The notes beneath the pieces are model-generated. The model worked only from the letters and a program-made list of their open reading frames with translations. It ran no database searches and was not told the origin of the DNA. Source: Butyrivibrio sp. VCB2006 (GTDB lineage Bacteria > Bacillota > Clostridia > Lachnospirales > Lachnospiraceae). From it: a stretch of 64,000 nt of DNA. This document shows, in pieces, positions 1 to 8,384 of this stretch (the first letter of the stretch is position 1; each line of letters starts with the position of its first letter). The stretch spans positions 248,001-312,000 of the forward strand of contig NZ_ATVX01000004.1 of NCBI RefSeq assembly GCF_000420945.1, in the 5' to 3' direction. The translations under genes and the position numbers were made by a program.

Positions 1-413
1 ACAAACTGCCCATTATCATCTATGACTATTACAGGACAGTCACTTAACTTATCCTTGGGTAGTCCCGTGATTGCTCTTACTGCGATTCCAACCGCTCCAA
101 CAAATATAAGGACATTCCCCGGAGTGAACATTTCTTTTGCCCATTCCCCAAGAGATTGGTCTACCTGTATAAAGCGGCCTCTATCATAACTACTCTTTTC
201 ATCCTGAGTATTATTCCTACACTGGTCATCGTCAACGCAATCTTTTCCACTGATCAAACCATCTTCCTTGTCAGACATACACATATCATCATGATCATCA
301 TTTCTCAGCACATAAGCCTTTACAGGATCAATCCCTTTTCTAGCGCTTTCCTTATTCAATTTTCTAATTACGGTTTCCCCCTGCCGGGTAAAACATATAG
401 CAATCTTGTTCAT
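1..413 (-). CDS. cbiG: Cobalt-precorrin-5A hydrolase CbiG, N-terminal part (cut by window edge)
   Basis: CbiG opens the delta-lactone ring of cobalt-precorrin-5A, releasing acetaldehyde, in anaerobic cobalamin synthesis. The visible part reads MNKIAICFTRQG at the N-terminus. Near the window edge it has the family hallmark IFVGAVGIAVRAI followed by VIVIDDNGQFV. The 3' end lies outside the window. I chose the ATG at 413 because family proteins begin at this motif and AGGA lies about 10 nt upstream; an in-frame ATG at 455 would add 14 residues but has no good ribosome binding site. Residues about 35-75 form an Asp/Cys-rich hydrophilic stretch not expected in the family. It is the last visible gene of the cobalamin operon, 63 nt after cbiF. 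Confidence 0.88.
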   Translation of the reverse strand, partial: MNKIAICFTRQGETVIRKLNKESARKGIDPVKAYVLRNDDHDDMCMSDKEDGLISGKDCVDDDQCRNNTQDEKSSYDRGRFIQVDQSLGEWAKEMFTPGNVLIFVGAVGIAVRAITGLPKDKLSDCPVIVIDDNGQF

Positions 414-476
414 ATACTCTAAATCCTGCTCACAGTTAATGCATTTGTTAGTCATGCATAATTACATTCATCATGA

Positions 477-1241
477 TCAGTCAGTACTCTTAGCCTTTCT
501 GTATTCGGTAGAAAAAGATGGATCATACAATTTGGACTTATCGTAATTAGTGCAGTTGATAGCATCTCCAACAAGCACAATTGCTGTCTTAGTGATATTT
601 TCCTTTTTGGCACATTCGGCCATGGTTCCCACTGTGCAGATAATCTTTTTCTCCTCAGGCCAGGTTGCCTTGTAGACAAGGGCTACCGAAGTGTCCTCTT
701 TGTAGCCGCCTGCAATCAGCTTTTCAGAAAGCTTATCCAGCATCCCTGCACTTAAGTAAATTGCCATGGAAGCCCCATGCGAAGCAAGGCTCTCCATTTT
801 TTCTTTTTCCGGAACAAGAGTCTTACCCTCAAGTCTTGTGATAATCAAAGTCTGAGAAACATTTGGCAAGGTATACTCAAGATTAAGGCTCGATGCAGCT
901 CCAAAACATGCACTTACGCCGGGACAGGAAGCATACTCTATTCCCGCTTCATCAAGAGCGTCCATCTGTTCCCGGACAGCCCCGTAAATGCTGGGTTCTC
1001 CGGTATGGAGTCTTACAACTTCCTTGCCATCTGCAGTAGCTTTTTTCATGACATCAAGGACTTCTTCCAGGGTCATGGTAGCGCTATTATGAATTCCCGC
1101 GCCTTCCTTGGCATAGTCAAGAAGCTGCGGATTAACAAGACTTCCCGCGTATATGATGACGTCTGCATTTTTTATAAGTTCCATGCCCCTTACCGTGATA
1201 AGATCAACAGCTCCGGGACCTGCTCCCACGAAATTTACCAT
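477..1241 (-). CDS. cbiF: Cobalt-precorrin-4 C11-methyltransferase CbiF
   Basis: This SAM-dependent enzyme methylates C11 of cobalt-precorrin-4. The 254 residues are a normal family length. The tetrapyrrole methylase motif GAGPG is at residues 6-10, YAGSLV follows at 31-36, GEPSIYGA at 81-88 and the PGVSACFGAA segment at 107-116. These match CbiF/CobM better than the other corrin methylases. The gene starts 3 nt after the end of cbiD, so the two are probably translationally coupled, and it lies between cbiD and cbiG in the riboswitch-controlled operon. It is one of the few operon members with no obvious inserted segment. Confidence 0.95.
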   Translation of the reverse strand: MVNFVGAGPGAVDLITVRGMELIKNADVIIYAGSLVNPQLLDYAKEGAGIHNSATMTLEEVLDVMKKATADGKEVVRLHTGEPSIYGAVREQMDALDEAGIEYASCPGVSACFGAASSLNLEYTLPNVSQTLIITRLEGKTLVPEKEKMESLASHGASMAIYLSAGMLDKLSEKLIAGGYKEDTSVALVYKATWPEEKKIICTVGTMAECAKKENITKTAIVLVGDAINCTNYDKSKLYDPSFSTEYRKAKSTD

Positions 1242-1244
1242 TTT

Positions 1245-2387
1245 TTATCCTTTCGCTTCCCTCAGGAAGTCCTCCGCATGCTCTGTCTTACCAAGTAGCC
1301 CATACTGATTGGAATACACAATACACTCCACTTCCAGCCTGTCGGCAGCTCTTTTACACAAAAAGAAATCTATCCTGTCCATAATGTAGTCAAAGCACTG
1401 CTTATCTAAGCCTTCTCTAAGGTATATTTCCATAGCTTCCTCGGTGGAAACACAGTCCAAAATCTCGCGAGCTGCATCTGCGGATGCTCCGGATCTGATA
1501 GCTGCTGTTGCCATGAGTTCCATTCTGCAGTCCGCCTCTCTGGAATGTGTGTTCATGATTCCGCCTGAAACCTTAATTAGCTTCCCTACATGGCCGCATA
1601 GTAGCAGCTTTTTAAAGCCAAGTTCTGCTGCCATGTCTATGGTATCTCCGATAAAATTGGAGCACTTTACAGCCTTATCAAGATCGTAATCAAAAGCTTC
1701 CTTCATAAATTCCATTCCGTAATTTCCGGGTGAAACAACAGCAACTGTGGCGCCCATGGCCTTCATCTGGCGAAGTTCTACCATGATGGTGTCAAGAAGA
1801 GCCTTGGTGGACATGGGTTCCACTATTCCTGTTGTTCCTATGATTGATATTCCGCCCTCTATTCCAAGCCTTGGATTAAAGGTCTTGGCCGCAAGCTCCT
1901 CACCTTCAGGAACAGAGATTATTACATCAAGGCCTCTCTCATAATCAAAAAGATCCATAACCTGCATGATTTCATTCTCAATCATCTGTCTTGGAACTGA
2001 ATTAATTGCGGCATTTCCAACAGGCTGATCAAGGCCTGGTCTTGTTACTCTGCCTACGCCTTTTCCGCCGTCAATATAGACCTTTCTGCAATTGCTGTCT
2101 TTATTCGCTATGTCTTTTCCATCACCTGAGGTCTTTTCATCGGTAAAAGAAACCCTGGCAAAAACCAGTGTTCCATTAGTAATATCCGGATCGTCCCCGG
2201 ACTGTTTCCTTACAGCGCAGGAAACATAGCCCTCTCCGATTTCAATATCTTCTATCTGAGGGTTATACTTAACTCCAGCCGGCGTATCTATCGCAATTTG
2301 AAGTTTCTTTTGACCGGAAAGCAGCATAAACGCAGCAGCCTTACTTGCCGCCGCAGCGCAACTACCCGTAGTGAAGCCCTTATTCAT
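1245..2387 (-). CDS. cbiD: Cobalt-precorrin-5B C1-methyltransferase CbiD
   Basis: CbiD transfers a methyl group from SAM to C1 of cobalt-precorrin-5B. The N-terminus FTTGSCAAAASKAA (residues 5-18) and the glycine-rich GGKGVGRVTRPGL at about 107-119 are diagnostic. Length is 380 residues. Between a conserved beta strand and the GGKGVG motif sits a hydrophilic stretch (about 81-102, rich in D, K, N and S) that has no counterpart in CbiD proteins as I recall them. The gene lies 24 nt downstream of cbiC and almost abuts cbiF. Cytoplasmic; cobalamin operon. Confidence 0.95.
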   Translation of the reverse strand: MNKGFTTGSCAAAASKAAAFMLLSGQKKLQIAIDTPAGVKYNPQIEDIEIGEGYVSCAVRKQSGDDPDITNGTLVFARVSFTDEKTSGDGKDIANKDSNCRKVYIDGGKGVGRVTRPGLDQPVGNAAINSVPRQMIENEIMQVMDLFDYERGLDVIISVPEGEELAAKTFNPRLGIEGGISIIGTTGIVEPMSTKALLDTIMVELRQMKAMGATVAVVSPGNYGMEFMKEAFDYDLDKAVKCSNFIGDTIDMAAELGFKKLLLCGHVGKLIKVSGGIMNTHSREADCRMELMATAAIRSGASADAAREILDCVSTEEAMEIYLREGLDKQCFDYIMDRIDFFLCKRAADRLEVECIVYSNQYGLLGKTEHAEDFLREAKG

Positions 2388-2411
2388 TAGTTTATCCTTA
2401 TAAATTATAGT

Positions 2412-3140
2412 TCACATATTGTATAACACTGCATTACATATTGCTGCCGCAATATTACTTCCGCCTTTCCTTCCCTTGTTAATGATATAGGGAACGTCTC
2501 CGTCAAGAAACAGCTCTTTTGCCCAAACCACATTCACAAATCCCACCGGGACTCCAATTACAAACTTTGGAACAAAAATACCTTCCTGCATCATCTCGTG
2601 CAGCTTAATAAGAGCTGTAGGAGCATTTCCTATGGCAAAAATCACATCTTTGTCCAGTTTTGCAGCTTTTTCCATTGAGACTGCTGCCCTGGTAACCCCT
2701 CTTTCCCTGGCCTCTTTAGTCACATCCTCATCTGCCATGAAGCACATAGCTTCTCCGCCAAAAGATGCCAGCTTTTTCTTGTTAATTCCGGATAGCCCCA
2801 TGTTTGTGTCAGTTACTATGCATGCACCGCCCCTTATGAGTCTTTTCATCTCATCTACAGCCCCTTCGGAAAAAAATAAGGTGTGGGCATAGTCAAAATC
2901 GGCCGAAGTGTGGATACAGCGTTTTGTAACAAAGCTTGTGGCCTCATCCAGCACTATTCCGGCTTCTTCCAGCTCTTTGGTGATAATCTCAAAGCTTCTC
3001 TTCTCTATATCTTCAGGTCTGACATTTTCGGATTCTTTACCGTATGGACTCAAGTCTTTTTTGGGTGTGCCACTTACTGTTTTATCAGTATTTGCCATTT
3101 TATCGTGTCCTTTATCGTGCATATTACTCTCGTTCTTCAT
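2412..3140 (-). CDS. cbiC: Cobalt-precorrin-8X methylmutase CbiC
   Basis: CbiC moves the methyl group from C11 to C12, giving cobyrinate. The core begins around residue 42 (PEDIEKRSFEII) and carries the family motifs VTDTNMGLSGI, AIGNAPTALIKL and VIGVPVGFVNV. The start is set by an ATGA overlap with the stop of the aminotransferase gene upstream, which implies translational coupling. This gives an unusual N-terminal extension of about 40 residues, hydrophilic and with two His-Asp-Lys clusters, before the usual methylmutase start. Methionines at residues 7 and 15 are alternative starts, but most of the extension would remain. Confidence 0.94.
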   Translation of the reverse strand: MKNESNMHDKGHDKMANTDKTVSGTPKKDLSPYGKESENVRPEDIEKRSFEIITKELEEAGIVLDEATSFVTKRCIHTSADFDYAHTLFFSEGAVDEMKRLIRGGACIVTDTNMGLSGINKKKLASFGGEAMCFMADEDVTKEARERGVTRAAVSMEKAAKLDKDVIFAIGNAPTALIKLHEMMQEGIFVPKFVIGVPVGFVNVVWAKELFLDGDVPYIINKGRKGGSNIAAAICNAVLYNM

Positions 3141-4363
3141 TGTATTTGATTATCATTGATTGCGAATTTCATAGCTTCCACTAATTTTTCATTATCATCA
3201 TGGTTTCTGACAGCAATCCTGTAGAATCTATTCGTAATCCCATCACTCACATCCATCAAATTGCCATTATTACTATCTTCAGTTGAATCCGTTCTGCACA
3301 ATCCATTGTAGTCGCTACAATCTCTGATAAGGATTCCTCTTTCAAGAAGATTGTCATATAGATTCTGTGGCCCTTGGAACAAAATAAAACAGGTATCGCT
3401 GTCATAGACTTTCAGCCCTAGATTTCTTAGCTCTTTTGATAAAAATGCTCTCTCCACGCTGATGATTTCATTAGTTCTTGCAATAAAATCTGTTTCAACA
3501 ATAAGCTTCATCCCTGCTTTTATCCCGGCATCACTTGTCACCGCCAGGTTCCACTCAGGGAGCTGCTTTCTAATTCTAACAATAGTATCCGGAACCGCAA
3601 CAACATAGCCCATCCTGATTCCCGGAAGTGCAAAAAGCTTAGTCAGAGATGTGATTATGATGAGATTGTCGTATTTCTCTATTAGTTTGCTTCTGGTATG
3701 AAGCATTTCTTTTGAATACCGATTATGGCCATATATCTCCGTATCAGACATAAGATAGAAACTGTCATCAAGACATACTGTAATATTCTTCTCTTTAGCT
3801 TTATCTAGGAACGTGGTTAGAACTGCCTCATCTATCCGGCGTCCCGTGGGATTATTGGGGTCGCAGATAAAGACAACGTCGATATCGTTAGTTAGTGCCT
3901 CAAGATTTTCTATTGTAAGATCAAAGCTCTTTTCCTCAGTAAGGACATGCCTTACAATCTCTGCACCTGCTGCCTTAAGAGCGTACTCATACCCGGAAAA
4001 GCCTGGTTCAAATAAAAGAGCCTTCAGATGTCTTTTCTCATATTTATTCCGGTTCTTTTTTTCACCAGAAATGCCTTCTAGCCCATCATGGCCGGGATTT
4101 GCAAATATCTCCGTCATTGCTCTGACCGCCGCCATAATCAGCTCTGACGCGCCGTTTCCGGCATAAATGTACTCCGAAGTAAGGCCAATAGTATCTGCTA
4201 TTGCCTCTCTAACCTCCTGCTGCAGAATATCAGGGTAAAGCTGAGCCTTTGAAATTGCTCCTTGCACTGCAGTCAGAATCTCCGCCCGTGTCTCCAGAGG
4301 ATTTAGATTCACCGAGTAGTCCATATTCACTTTATTTCTATAAATATCTCCACCGTGGGCCAT
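3137..4363 (-). CDS. cobD: Threonine-phosphate decarboxylase CobD-like, PLP-dependent
   Basis: This class I/II aminotransferase-fold enzyme is expected to decarboxylate L-threonine-O-3-phosphate to aminopropanol phosphate for the nucleotide-loop arm. Evidence: the N-terminus MAHGGDIYRN with DYSVNLNPL typical of CobD, YAGNGASELI, CDPNNPTGR and the PLP-lysine motif SLTKLFALPGIRMGY, with the lysine at residue 242. The length of 408 exceeds the usual 350-370. The excess lies in two hydrophilic stretches, about 87-111 and a second near the C-terminus between NGLC and FYRIAVR. CobD is separated from related histidinol-phosphate aminotransferases mainly by its place between cbiB and cbiC. The 201-nt gap to cbiB contains a CAACAGG/CCTGTTG inverted repeat but no gene. 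Confidence 0.9.
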   Translation of the reverse strand: MAHGGDIYRNKVNMDYSVNLNPLETRAEILTAVQGAISKAQLYPDILQQEVREAIADTIGLTSEYIYAGNGASELIMAAVRAMTEIFANPGHDGLEGISGEKKNRNKYEKRHLKALLFEPGFSGYEYALKAAGAEIVRHVLTEEKSFDLTIENLEALTNDIDVVFICDPNNPTGRRIDEAVLTTFLDKAKEKNITVCLDDSFYLMSDTEIYGHNRYSKEMLHTRSKLIEKYDNLIIITSLTKLFALPGIRMGYVVAVPDTIVRIRKQLPEWNLAVTSDAGIKAGMKLIVETDFIARTNEIISVERAFLSKELRNLGLKVYDSDTCFILFQGPQNLYDNLLERGILIRDCSDYNGLCRTDSTEDSNNGNLMDVSDGITNRFYRIAVRNHDDNEKLVEAMKFAINDNQIQ

Positions 4364-4564
4364 ATAAACACTTCCAGTCTGCCTAATTTGTTACTTTTGC
4401 TTATTTCAACAGGCCATTTTCTTTTTAGGGACCTGTTGCTTCTAGCTTTTTTTCACTGTTGTAATTCGCTTAAATTAAAACTCCAACAGGAAAAGGTACT
4501 ACCAAAACTAATAATTATGTCAACTTTCTGGAATTCAACTTAATTTCCATCATCATCTGGCTCA

Positions 4565-5632
4565 TCAAAAACATCTAACTATCATAAATATAAGCACCAC
4601 CACAACCACCGTTATTGCCTCTGTTGCAAACATAAGATTGTTGGATCTCTTTATATCATCAGGCTCAGTTCTTCTGATTTCATCACCGATTGTGGGCTTT
4701 TCAACCAGCACTCCCTTGTACAGGTGCGTTCCTCCAAGTTTAAGGCCAAGAGCCCCAGCGCAAACGCTCTCAGTCTGAGCTGAATTAGGGGACTTATGAT
4801 TATAGCGATCTCTTTTCCAAATCGCATACGCTTTTTTCCCATCATATGACTTGGAAAAAAGACCTAAAGCAAAACTGCCAAGGATCATAAATAAAGCACT
4901 TATCCTTGATGGAACATAGTTAAAAAAGTCATCTGCCTTAGCCGCCCAGAAACCAAAATTCTCATATCTCTCGTTCTTATACCCAAGCATGGAATCCATG
5001 GTGTTAACTGCTTTGTAGAAAAAGCCAAGAACAGGGCCGCCGATCGCCGTGTATATCAGCGGGGCAATTACTCCGTCTGAGGTATTCTCTGCCACGGTCT
5101 CAACTGCCGCTTTGGCAATTTCCTCGGCATCCAAATTATCTGTGTCTCGCCCAACAATCATAGATATGGAAAATCTTGCCGCAGCAATATCATCTTTTTC
5201 CAGATCCCTGTACACCCTCATGCTCTCTCTGCAAAGACTTCTTGCTGCCAGAATATAACAGGTGAGCACTGACTCTATCGCAATTCCCAGATATTTATTA
5301 AGGCTATAGGCCGCGTACACGATGCAAAAAGTTGCCGCTGCAACTGTGATCACAACCGCAAACCACAACAGGATTCCTCTTCTCTTTTCTTTCTCATAAT
5401 TCCTACTACGATCACTTCCTTGATGATCTGTACCTTCGTCTATTCCTTCTTGCTCTATACACCGGCTATCCTTATTTCCAGTGACATCTCCCAGCAATCT
5501 CTTTTCCAGAAAAAAGATCAGATTCCCAATCCATCTGATGGGATGGGGCATGCAATGGGGATCTCCGATGACCTGATCAAGACAAATCCCTATAATTAGC
5601 GCCGCCATGTGGCATGTTAACAATTCCTTCAT
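4565..5632 (-). CDS. cbiB: Adenosylcobinamide-phosphate synthase CbiB
   Basis: CbiB is a membrane enzyme joining aminopropanol phosphate to adenosylcobyric acid. The sequence has GDPHCMPHPIRWIG (residues 23-36), ENTSDGVIAPL, a cluster of hydrophobic helices and GTHLYKG near the end. A very hydrophilic segment of roughly 35 residues (about 49-84, rich in D, E, G and R) separates the first helix pair from the next, lengthening the protein to 355. The gene follows cobS after about 60 nt. It supplies the last intermediate before CobU, CobS and CobT complete the lower ligand. Confidence 0.94.
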   Translation of the reverse strand: MKELLTCHMAALIIGICLDQVIGDPHCMPHPIRWIGNLIFFLEKRLLGDVTGNKDSRCIEQEGIDEGTDHQGSDRSRNYEKEKRRGILLWFAVVITVAAATFCIVYAAYSLNKYLGIAIESVLTCYILAARSLCRESMRVYRDLEKDDIAAARFSISMIVGRDTDNLDAEEIAKAAVETVAENTSDGVIAPLIYTAIGGPVLGFFYKAVNTMDSMLGYKNERYENFGFWAAKADDFFNYVPSRISALFMILGSFALGLFSKSYDGKKAYAIWKRDRYNHKSPNSAQTESVCAGALGLKLGGTHLYKGVLVEKPTIGDEIRRTEPDDIKRSNNLMFATEAITVVVVVLIFMIVRCF

Positions 5633-5692
5633 TCATAAACTCCAGATTATTTGTAAATATTGACACTGGTCAAATTTTAATAGCAACACACC

Positions 5693-6469
5693 TCAGACCA
5701 CAATCATTGTCACAGCCAAGGCCAGCGCTGTCAGAATTTCACTTGTGGTCAGATAAAACCCGGCTGTATCTCCGGTCACGCCACCAAACTCGCGACGAAC
5801 CCTGTGTCTGTAATACTCAGTGTAAAAGATAAAGACTACTGCCACCACTGCGCCATATATGGCATTCATGATGATCATAGTCGCAAAGGCTGCAATAAGT
5901 ACAATTGTAAGCCAGATAACAATTCCCTTCTGATTTCCCCTGGTTTCCTCGTACAGCATTCCATTTTTCCTGGCTTTATCAAGGGCCAGAGAAGTTATAC
6001 CACTAAAGCATCTGGAAATCACAAAGGTCATGGAAAAGACCACAAGCGCATCAATCCCGCAGTTGTTACTCATAAGAATAGCTGTTACAGAAAAGGCATA
6101 TACAAGCCCCCACTTCACCAAAGAGATAACGGCAAAAGCCCCAATATGAGAATCCTTCAAAATCTCAAGTTTCTTATCCCTGGAGCCATAGCTACTAAGG
6201 GCATCTTCAGTATCCATGAAGCCGTCCACGTGAAATCCCCCTGTTATAAAAAGCGGAATGAATAGTGTCATGATAATACGCAGTGCCACCGGAAACTCCG
6301 CAAGAACAGGCACGTAATTTATTGCACAAATAAGTGCCCCAATCACCAGCCCCACAAAGGGAAAGAACACCAGGCTATGGGCCATGTCATCTTCCTTCCA
6401 CTCGAATCGTGGCATTGGAATCTTACTATACATAGAAAAAGAAACAGCAAACCATCTTAATAATTTCAA
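5693..6469 (-). CDS. cobS: Adenosylcobinamide-GDP ribazoletransferase (cobalamin synthase) CobS
   Basis: CobS joins adenosylcobinamide-GDP with alpha-ribazole, giving adenosylcobalamin. It is an integral membrane protein: several hydrophobic helices follow the family start LLRWFAVSFSMYSKIPMPRF, and GGFHVDGFMDTEDALSS carries the conserved acidic residues. A longer frame from 6559 would overlap cobU by 65 nt and has no ribosome binding site. I prefer the TTG at 6469, which follows AGAGG at good spacing, lies 25 nt after the cobU stop and yields 258 residues, the normal length. Confidence 0.92.
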   Translation of the reverse strand: MKLLRWFAVSFSMYSKIPMPRFEWKEDDMAHSLVFFPFVGLVIGALICAINYVPVLAEFPVALRIIMTLFIPLFITGGFHVDGFMDTEDALSSYGSRDKKLEILKDSHIGAFAVISLVKWGLVYAFSVTAILMSNNCGIDALVVFSMTFVISRCFSGITSLALDKARKNGMLYEETRGNQKGIVIWLTIVLIAAFATMIIMNAIYGAVVAVVFIFYTEYYRHRVRREFGGVTGDTAGFYLTTSEILTALALAVTMIVV

Positions 6470-6494
6470 AATTTTATCCTCTGATCTCCAGCAA

Positions 6495-7133
6495 TTACTC
6501 ACATCTGAGATTATAGATTTTATCAGCAAAAGAGCTGACTCGTTCATTAACCATACCAAGGAGCTTTAAATACAGCCTTGTTTCCCAGTCATATTTCTCA
6601 TCGGCGTCATACTCATTGGTGACAATAATCATGTTGTTCACCTTCTCCGACAGTTCCCTTATTTCCTTGGTAACCGCATCGGCAAACTCGCTATATATCA
6701 CGTCACAGTCTGTCTCATGCATATCCTTCATGTCTTCTTTTGGGAAGTTGCAGTCTGTCTGCATGACCAATTCACTTTCATTACCTTTTTCTATATGCAT
6801 TCCTTTATCAAGGCTTTTTAGAATATCTCTCCATTCCGGATTTTCATACATCTCATTTCCCACAAGGTTTGATACGCACTCCAGCAAAACAGTTGTAGCC
6901 TTAGGGCTCTCTATTTCATCCAGCACCTCTGCAATCCCATATTCCTTTTCTATGGTAAAAAAACCTTTGCCTTCCCTCTGTTTTCTGTGCTTCTCAATGC
7001 GCTTTAATCCGTCTTCATCGTATACCTTCATAGTGGCAAGGTAGATTCTGTGCTCATCTCCGGTACTAACCGAAAGTTCCTCAGCCAATGCTGATTTACC
7101 GCTATTCTGAGTCCCTATTATCAAGTAGATCAT
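6495..7133 (-). CDS. cobU: Bifunctional adenosylcobinamide kinase / guanylyltransferase CobU
   Basis: CobU phosphorylates adenosylcobinamide and transfers GMP to it. The P-loop GTQNSGKS is at residues 7-14, and IEKHRKQR (His49) matches the guanylylated-histidine region. LLECVSNLVGNEM and IIVTNE are further family motifs. I start at the ATG at 7133, which has AAAGGA 8 nt upstream; a TTG two codons earlier is also open. The 212 residues exceed the usual 180 or so, owing to a hydrophilic segment at about 108-148 containing several D, E, H and C residues between LLECVSNL and the VTNE strand. Confidence 0.94.
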   Translation of the reverse strand: MIYLIIGTQNSGKSALAEELSVSTGDEHRIYLATMKVYDEDGLKRIEKHRKQREGKGFFTIEKEYGIAEVLDEIESPKATTVLLECVSNLVGNEMYENPEWRDILKSLDKGMHIEKGNESELVMQTDCNFPKEDMKDMHETDCDVIYSEFADAVTKEIRELSEKVNNMIIVTNEYDADEKYDWETRLYLKLLGMVNERVSSFADKIYNLRCE

Positions 7134-7238
7134 ATTCAAATTCCTTTATCACTACTTTCATTTCGTAACAAATCCATATCAATTCAGATTCATCACTGGC
7201 TATCTACTTACATTTCCTGGTACATCATAGGTTATTTA

Positions 7239-8384
7239 TCACTGAAACCTCTCATACTGCTCAATTACAGTATCTTCAAAATTTGTTCCACTACTGTACA
7301 GATTCATTACCATATCCAGCATTGGGAAAAGAAGTATCGCTCCCGTTCCTTCTCCAAGAGCAAGATTGGCATGTATCACAGCCTTAAGCCCCAAGTCTTC
7401 AAGAATACTCCCCATGCCCTTCTCTCTTCCCATGTGGGAAGCAAGCATGTAATCCTTGCATCCGGGAATAAGTCTCTCAGCTACCAGGGCCGCAACAGCA
7501 CTTATAACTCCGTCAATCACTACCGGTACATGATACATAGCTCCACCAATAAACACTCCCACAAGTCCAGCTATATCAAAGCCCCCAAAACAACGCAGGG
7601 CATTGAAAGTATCTTCTCTTGTGGCGATTTCTAGGCTTCCATTATCATTTCCGTGATACTCTATGTCTTCCTTAGTCTCCTCATGGGGCTCCACGTCTTT
7701 CTTACTACCTATATGGAGTTCTAGCCCCTTTTCAATCACCTGAATCTTCTTTTGCAGTCCCTCATCGGAAAGCCCAGCACCTCTGCCTGTTACAGCTGAA
7801 GGCTCAAGGCCTTTTAGAGCACACAATAAAGCTGTACTCGTTGTGGTATTTCCTATTCCCATTTCTCCGGTAGAGATAATTCCGTAGCCTTTATCGCTGC
7901 AGCTTTTAACTGCATCAATTCCAACTTCAATTGCAGCAAGACACTCCACCTTGCTCATGGCTGGCTCTTTAACAAAATTGGCTGTGCCCTTCCTGACCTT
8001 TTTATCTATTACTCCGGGAAGCTTATCATCAGAGTTAATTCCCACATCATATACAAAAAAATCTATCGGATACCCCTTTGCCATGATGCCAACGGAGCTC
8101 TTTCGCTCTCCCATCAAAAGAGCTACATCTCTCGTAACACTCTGACTTGTCTGAGATACACCCTCTTCATAAACGCCGTTATCTGCACACATGATCACAT
8201 GAGCCTTACGAGACAAGTCAGGCCTCACCTGCCCTCTGATGGCCGCAATGCGGCTAACCATTTCTTCAAAGTCCCCCAGGCCATCAATTGGCTTAGCAAT
8301 GGAGTCCCACTTATCTTTAGATTGTTTGTAAATATCCTGTGATGGTTGTGTAACAATCACATTAAAAAGCTCAGAAATTGTCAT
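7239..8384 (-). CDS. cobT: Nicotinate-nucleotide-dimethylbenzimidazole phosphoribosyltransferase CobT
   Basis: CobT makes alpha-ribazole phosphate from nicotinate mononucleotide and the lower-ligand base. The family motifs are clear: [10 protein letters not shown] near the N-terminus, [29 protein letters not shown] (about 173-186), [11 protein letters not shown] and the C-terminal [18 protein letters not shown], which holds the catalytic glutamate. A hydrophilic insertion (about 225-255, with several D, E, H and N) precedes [13 protein letters not shown] and brings the length to 381. The start overlaps the stop of the ABC-CbiP gene by an ATGA, indicating coupling. Confidence 0.96.
   Translation of the reverse strand: MTISELFNVIVTQPSQDIYKQSKDKWDSIAKPIDGLGDFEEMVSRIAAIRGQVRPDLSRKAHVIMCADNGVYEEGVSQTSQSVTRDVALLMGERKSSVGIMAKGYPIDFFVYDVGINSDDKLPGVIDKKVRKGTANFVKEPAMSKVECLAAIEVGIDAVKSCSDKGYGIISTGEMGIGNTTTSTALLCALKGLEPSAVTGRGAGLSDEGLQKKIQVIEKGLELHIGSKKDVEPHEETKEDIEYHGNDNGSLEIATREDTFNALRCFGGFDIAGLVGVFIGGAMYHVPVVIDGVISAVAALVAERLIPGCKDYMLASHMGREKGMGSILEDLGLKAVIHANLALGEGTGAILLFPMLDMVMNLYSSGTNFEDTVIEQYERFQ

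Noticed and set aside
777-1298. 173-codon plus-strand frame over cbiF
   Set aside because: It overlaps the complete cbiF frame on the opposite strand and has no start signal or recognisable domain.
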